Source: Gemmatimonadota bacterium (GTDB taxonomy: Bacteria; Gemmatimonadota; Gemmatimonadetes; JACCXV01; JAHWKZ01). From it: a stretch of 8,895 bases of DNA. The stretch is from contig DAOWHI010000240.1 in NCBI GenBank assembly GCA_030641505.1, positions 1 through 8,895 of the forward strand, written 5' to 3'. The notes below the pieces were generated by a model. It saw nothing but the letters and a program-made list of their open reading frames with translations. It had not been told where the DNA came from and did not search any database. The position numbers and the translations under genes are program-made. Shown here in pieces: positions 6,589 to 8,895 of this stretch (positions within the stretch are counted from its first letter, which is position 1; each line of letters opens with the position of its first letter).

Positions 6589-7575
6589 ATGAAGACCGAG
6601 AAGGACCTAACCCTGGTTCTCCCCGATCTCCCCCCAGAAAGCGTAGCATCTGACTACTGGGAGATCGGTGCGCACCCGAATTACCTGCTCAGCGTCAACG
6701 AAGACGTCGTTGGGGCCCGCGACCGACTGTCTCAGGTCTCTGATACTTCGCTGACGGTCATCTTGTACGGTGAGCGCGGCGTGGGCAAAGAGGTCCTGGC
6801 GCACGGTGTCCACAGTCTCTCGAGTCGCGCCGAGAAGAGCTTTACGGCGCTCAACGCTTACGCAATCCCGCGAGCATCAATCGATCGGGAGCTGTTCGGC
6901 AACGGTTACGGCGGCAAGCTCGATAGCGGCGAAGACGGGACGATGTACATCCACGGTATCGAGTCACTCCCTCAGGAAATCCGCGAGCGATTGGTGGAGT
7001 GGAAGCGCGATCGAGAAAAGACATCCGAGCCGAGCGCGCGGATCATCCTGAGCTGTGAAGCGCCGTCGATGAACGCCGACGGGTTGAGTGACCTCGAACG
7101 GATGTGGGCGCCGGCCGGCGGAGCGGTGCGGGTCGAGATCCCCCCGCTGCGTGAGCGGCCCGAGGACATTCCGCTGCTGGCGACCCACATCGTCCAGAAG
7201 TACGGACCTTTCTACGGCTCGAGCATCCGCGTTCTCCGGGGTAGTTTTTTGCGCTTCCTACAGGCCTATCAGTGGCCGGGCAACACCCGGGAGCTTGAGC
7301 GTGTGCTGAGACGCTTCCTGGTGATCGAAGACGAAGAGGTGATCCGCGCCGAGTTGGGCAGCAAGCAACCGGTCCAGGATAGCTTCGATGACGAGACCGA
7401 GACCGGGGGCTCGCTCAAGGCGATGGTCGCCCGCGCGGTGAGCCGCGTCGAGAGCCGCGAGATCACTCGCGCACTGGAGCGCGCACGCTGGAACAAGAAG
7501 CGGGCGGCGGCCGATCTCGGGATCAGTTACAAGTCCCTCCTGAACAAGATCAAGCAGTACGAAATCGAGACGTAG
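6589..7575 (+). CDS. NtrC-like (enhancer-binding-protein) regulator with degenerate AAA+ domain and Fis-type HTH
   Basis: The protein has 328 residues and no receiver or other sensory domain beyond about 50 N-terminal residues. The AAA+ domain begins with Walker A GERGVGKE (61-68) and continues through ELFG (101-104). In active sigma-54 activators, ELFG is followed by the GAFTGA loop that contacts sigma-54; here the stretch is shortened to NGYGGKLDSGEDGT, with no GAFTGA. The Walker B region, normally GTLFLDEI, reads GTMYIHGI (118-124), so both acidic residues are lost. Retained are the arginine-finger/sensor I segment PPLRERPEDIPLLA (186-199), the sensor II segment WPGNTRELERVL (229-240) and a complete C-terminal Fis-type HTH (about 286-325, with KKRAAADLGISYKSLLNKIK). 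The likely role is DNA binding at the adjacent pilin promoter without classical sigma-54 remodelling. ATG 6589 is the first possible start after the in-frame TAG of the TPR gene. Confidence 0.88.
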   Translation: MKTEKDLTLVLPDLPPESVASDYWEIGAHPNYLLSVNEDVVGARDRLSQVSDTSLTVILYGERGVGKEVLAHGVHSLSSRAEKSFTALNAYAIPRASIDRELFGNGYGGKLDSGEDGTMYIHGIESLPQEIRERLVEWKRDREKTSEPSARIILSCEAPSMNADGLSDLERMWAPAGGAVRVEIPPLRERPEDIPLLATHIVQKYGPFYGSSIRVLRGSFLRFLQAYQWPGNTRELERVLRRFLVIEDEEVIRAELGSKQPVQDSFDDETETGGSLKAMVARAVSRVESREITRALERARWNKKRAAADLGISYKSLLNKIKQYEIET

Positions 7576-7644
7576 GGCCAGTTTCGGCTCTCGTTTTGCG
7601 ACCGAGCTTGCAATTCCCCAAAAATTCTCCTGTAACTGTTTATT

Positions 7645-7660
7645 TGGCAACCCGTTAGCC
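7645..7660 (+). promoter_or_regulatory. Possible second sigma-54 element, upstream copy
   Basis: TGGCAACCCGTTAGCC has TGGCA at the -24 side, GG (7646-7647), exactly ten bases, then GC (7658-7659). The -12 half (TTAGC) is poorer than consensus (TTGCA). If used, transcription would start near 7671, some 200 nt before the prepilin start codon, and would include the dyad at 7744-7780 as an RNA hairpin. It may be a chance match. Confidence 0.3.
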
Positions 7661-7712
7661 GGATTCACCTGGGCCTCGAAAGGGTCTCGTGAGCCCCGCC
7701 AACGGTACCCCA

Positions 7713-7728
7713 TTCCACGATTGTGGAA
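7713..7728. repeat. Perfect inverted repeat, candidate activator (UAS) site
   Basis: TTCCAC (7713-7718) and GTGGAA (7723-7728) flank GATT. The centre lies about 110 bp before the transcription start predicted from the -24/-12 element at 7805-7820, the usual distance for binding of enhancer-binding proteins. The adjacent regulator has a Fis-type HTH, which binds dyads as a dimer. The link between them is inference from position. Confidence 0.45.
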
Positions 7729-7743
7729 GCCGCGTTCCGCGTC

Positions 7744-7780
7744 GGTGTTCCCGCGGGTTTCAACCCACCGCTGAAACACC
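7744..7780. repeat. Imperfect 13-bp dyad upstream of the pilin promoter
   Basis: GGTGTTCCCGCGG (7744-7756) and CCGCTGAAACACC (7768-7780) pair at 11 of 13 positions around an 11-nt centre. A nested GTTTCA...TGAAAC repeat (7757-7762 and 7772-7777) offers an alternative pairing. The centre is about 69 bp before the predicted sigma-54 start site. No T-run follows, so it is not a terminator. It may be a regulator binding site or, if transcribed from further upstream, an RNA structure. Confidence 0.45.
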
Positions 7781-7804
7781 AGGATCACCATCCCTAGGGC
7801 GTTG

Positions 7805-7820
7805 TGGCACGCGAAGTGCG
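7805..7820 (+). promoter_or_regulatory. Strong sigma-54 (-24/-12) promoter for the Flp prepilin genes
   Basis: TGGCACGCGAAGTGCG carries a perfect TGGCACG -24 half, with GG (7806-7807), exactly ten bases, then GC (7818-7819). The -12 half is GTGC rather than TTGC. The predicted start is near 7831, giving a leader of about 44 nt before ATG 7875. Inverted repeats lie upstream at enhancer-like distances. This is the best regulatory match in the window. Confidence 0.7.
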
Positions 7821-7874
7821 TTTCCAGGGGGCGATAGCGTGAAACGAACCAGCAACCTCACGAACAGAGGAAGA

Positions 7875-8102
7875 ATGATCGCAAGAGTCGGAGAAACGCC
7901 CGTGCAAACTGGGGAAGCGGCAATCCCGCGAACTCTCGGCAGTGCGCTGCGGGCTGATGACGGACAGGACCTCGCTGAGTACGCGATCCTCATCGGACTC
8001 ATCGCGCTCGTCGTGATAGGGGCGGTCACGCTGTTTGGAACACAACTCGTTGCGGCTTACAACAACATCACCGGCCAACTGCCGTTTGTCGGTGGATCGT
8101 AG
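7875..8102 (+). CDS. flp: Flp-type (type IVb, Tad) prepilin, first of a tandem pair
   Basis: The 75-residue precursor has its processing site at RADDG/QDLAEYAIL: Gly 30 precedes the cut, Glu is at +5 and Tyr at +6, as Flp prepilins require. The hydrophobic helix AILIGLIALVVIGAVTLFG follows, then a short polar tail ending GGS, giving a mature pilin of about 45 residues. The frame extends upstream to 7689, but ATG 7875 is preceded by AGAGGAAG. A GTG at 7902 with GGAGA upstream would shorten the leader from 30 to 21 residues, and Flp leaders are more often in that shorter range. It is co-transcribed with the second pilin, probably from the -24/-12 promoter at 7805-7820. Polymerisation needs the Tad ATPase and platform proteins, which lie outside this window if present. 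Confidence 0.92.
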   Translation: MIARVGETPVQTGEAAIPRTLGSALRADDGQDLAEYAILIGLIALVVIGAVTLFGTQLVAAYNNITGQLPFVGGS

Positions 8103-8113
8103 GTCGAAAAAAC

Positions 8114-8135
8114 CCCACGTGGCCCTGAGTGGGCC
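8114..8135 (+). promoter_or_regulatory. Two mutually exclusive hairpins in the flp1-flp2 gap
   Basis: GGCCC (8121-8125) pairs with GGGCC (8131-8135), while CCCAC (8114-8118) can instead pair with GTGGG (8129-8133). Both lie immediately before the strong ribosome binding site GGGAGG (8136-8141) of the second pilin. Such structures could stabilise or process the transcript and set the ratio of the two pilins. That role is inferred only. Confidence 0.3.
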
Positions 8136-8150
8136 GGGAGGAAACAACTG

Positions 8151-8333
8151 ATGGTAGCACTTTGGAACGCTTTCTGGAACGATGAGTCAGGTCAGGACCT
8201 GGCTGAGTACGCGCTGTTGATCGCGCTGATCGCGCTGGTCGTGATCGCCGCGGTTACGCTGTTGGGTCAGAACATCAACACGGTGTTCACCAACATCGCC
8301 AATTCTCTGACTGGTGCTGCTGGCGGGTCGTAG
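8151..8333 (+). CDS. flp: Flp-type (type IVb, Tad) prepilin, second of a tandem pair
   Basis: The 60-residue precursor has a 14-residue leader and cleavage at NDESG/QDLAEYALL, with Glu at +5 and Tyr at +6. The hydrophobic segment ALLIALIALVVIAAVTLLG and a 20-residue polar tail ending GGS follow. The core is nearly identical to the first pilin (QDLAEYA, then LI.LIALVVI.AVTL.G), so the pair arose by duplication, while leaders and tails have diverged. ATG 8151 has GGGAGG nine bases upstream, the strongest ribosome binding site in the window, suggesting this is the more abundant, major pilin. A strong terminator follows at 8357. Confidence 0.94.
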   Translation: MVALWNAFWNDESGQDLAEYALLIALIALVVIAAVTLLGQNINTVFTNIANSLTGAAGGS

Positions 8334-8356
8334 TCACTACGACTCTCCACCGAGGA

Positions 8357-8401
8357 GCCGGGGTCCGAAGCACGGGGGAACGGGCCCCGGCCTTCCTTGT
8401 T
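8357..8401 (+). terminator. Rho-independent terminator after the pilin pair
   Basis: GCCGGGGTCCG (8357-8367) pairs with CGGGCCCCGGC (8381-8391) over 11 bp with one G-U pair, around a 13-nt loop. CTTCCTTGTTT follows. The T-tract is imperfect, so partial read-through into the peptidase gene is possible. That would keep pilin mRNA abundant relative to the assembly genes. Confidence 0.75.
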
Positions 8402-8455
8402 TAAGAACTCAAGATCCCCCCGGGTCGGGCCCAGGCCGATGGCTCTATTAAAGTA

Positions 8456-8895
8456 ATGATTCACACCTTAAGCACTCTCGCGTTGATTGTTGTCGTGGTG
8501 TTGGCCGTTGCGTCCGATCTTCGCACCAGGCGCATCCCGAACGTATTGACGGTTTCCGGCTTGGGCGTCGCGCTTGCGTTGCGCGCCGTCATCGGTGTCG
8601 ACGCGTTGCTCGCGGGACTGGTGGGCGGAGCGATCGCGCTCGGTCTCACCTTGCCACTGGTGATGTTCGGTGGGTTGGGCGGCGGCGCTTCCAAGCTGCT
8701 TGTCGCAGTGGGCGCGTTTCTCGGCCCCGCCGGCCTGCCAATGGCCCTGCTCGTCACGGCTTTGGTTGGTGGCGTCATGGCGCTGGGGTTGGTCGTCTAC
8801 CGCGGAGTGCTCGGCGCGACTCTCAAGCACTGCTGGCACCTGACCCGCCGGCTGTGGACCCCAAGCACCCCTGAACCCCTTCGGACCCTTGGAAC
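8456..8895 (+). CDS. A24-family (CpaA/TadV-like) prepilin peptidase homologue with a missing catalytic Asp; truncated by window end
   Basis: 146 codons are visible and no stop is reached. It is a polytopic membrane protein opening MIHTLSTLALIVVVVLAVAS, then DLRTRRIPN (21-29), the first catalytic-Asp motif of type IV prepilin peptidases. The second motif, normally GxGGGDxKLL, reads GLGGGASKLLVAVGAFLG (73-90): Ala 78 (GCT) occupies the place of the second catalytic Asp. These enzymes are aspartyl proteases that need both Asp residues, so as written this protein should not cut prepilins. One base change (GAT to GCT) would explain it. No N-terminal methylase domain is present, as is usual for Tad peptidases. 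ATG 8456 lacks a strong ribosome binding site (AAAG only) and follows the pilin terminator. Confidence 0.85.
   Translation, partial: MIHTLSTLALIVVVVLAVASDLRTRRIPNVLTVSGLGVALALRAVIGVDALLAGLVGGAIALGLTLPLVMFGGLGGGASKLLVAVGAFLGPAGLPMALLVTALVGGVMALGLVVYRGVLGATLKHCWHLTRRLWTPSTPEPLRTLG

Larger units (their letters stand above)
7576..7874 (+). promoter_or_regulatory. Control region upstream of the first Flp prepilin gene
   Basis: This is a 299-bp gap with no supported gene. An AT-richer patch at about 7608-7650 holds a weak sigma-70-like pair: TTGCAA (7608-7613), a 17-bp spacer and TGTAAC (7631-7636). Next are a GG-N10-GC element at 7645-7660, a perfect inverted repeat at 7713-7728, a larger imperfect dyad at 7744-7780 and a near-consensus -24/-12 element at 7805-7820. 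No convincing terminator for the regulator gene was found, so read-through into the pilin genes is possible. Confidence 0.6.

Noticed and set aside
7584..7608. Possible terminator for the regulator gene (GCTC-TCG...CGA-cc-GAGC)
   Set aside because: The stem is short and bulged, with no T-run after it.
7258..7791. 177-codon minus-strand open frame spanning the regulator's 3' end and the control region
   Set aside because: It overlaps the Fis-type HTH and the dyads, and its protein shows no recognisable features.
8120..8133. GG-N10-GC match before the second pilin
   Set aside because: It lies inside a hairpin, has a poor -12 half, and would start transcription within the ribosome binding site.

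Overview
The window looks like part of a chromosome from a high-GC, Gram-negative bacterium. An outer-membrane TolC-type channel, a lipobox protein and -24/-12 (sigma-54) promoter motifs all point that way. The sequence alone does not fix the phylum. The pilin core GQDLAEYA, the split ABC efflux genes and the Fis-type regulator would suit deltaproteobacterial/myxobacterial, gemmatimonad, acidobacterial or related uncultured lineages. No rRNA, tRNA, CRISPR array, transposase or integrase was seen.

Layout. (i) Positions 1-129 hold the 3' end of a + strand gene whose last residues look like the C-terminus of a Tad-type, von Willebrand factor A (TadG-like) pilus protein, with an in-frame TAA 26 codons before the final stop. 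A strong rho-independent terminator follows at 164-200. (ii) Positions 210-5553 carry a compact five-gene minus-strand operon. In transcription order it encodes a DUF-like lipoprotein, an exported HEXXH metallopeptidase-like protein, a TolC-family outer-membrane channel, an HlyD/MacA-type periplasmic adaptor and a MacB/LolD-type ABC ATPase. Three of its four junctions overlap. No FtsX/MacB-type permease is present at the expected 3' end. (iii) Divergent from that operon, a secreted TPR protein (5581-6504) lies on the + strand.

(iv) Positions 6589-7575 encode a bacterial enhancer-binding-protein (NtrC-like) regulator with AAA+ and Fis-type HTH domains. Its Walker B acidic residues and GAFTGA sigma-54 loop are missing. 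A good -24/-12 element sits just before its start codon. (v) A 299-bp control region (7576-7874) follows, with inverted repeats and a near-consensus -24/-12 element 55 bp upstream of the first pilin start codon. (vi) Two tandem Flp-type (type IVb) prepilin genes (7875-8102 and 8151-8333) end in a strong terminator. (vii) A CpaA/TadV-like A24 prepilin peptidase gene starts at 8456 and runs off the window. It has Ala where the second catalytic Asp of the GxGD motif should be.

The right side therefore reads as the start of a Tad (tight adherence) pilus cluster: regulator, sigma-54-type promoter, major pilins, then processing peptidase. The left edge appears to be the end of another Tad gene, with a secretion/efflux operon between. 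Two Tad-related genes, the TadG-like tail and the peptidase, each look broken by what could be one base change. The regulator is also catalytically degenerate, by multiple changes. How this locus is activated and how its pilins are processed are the main open questions.
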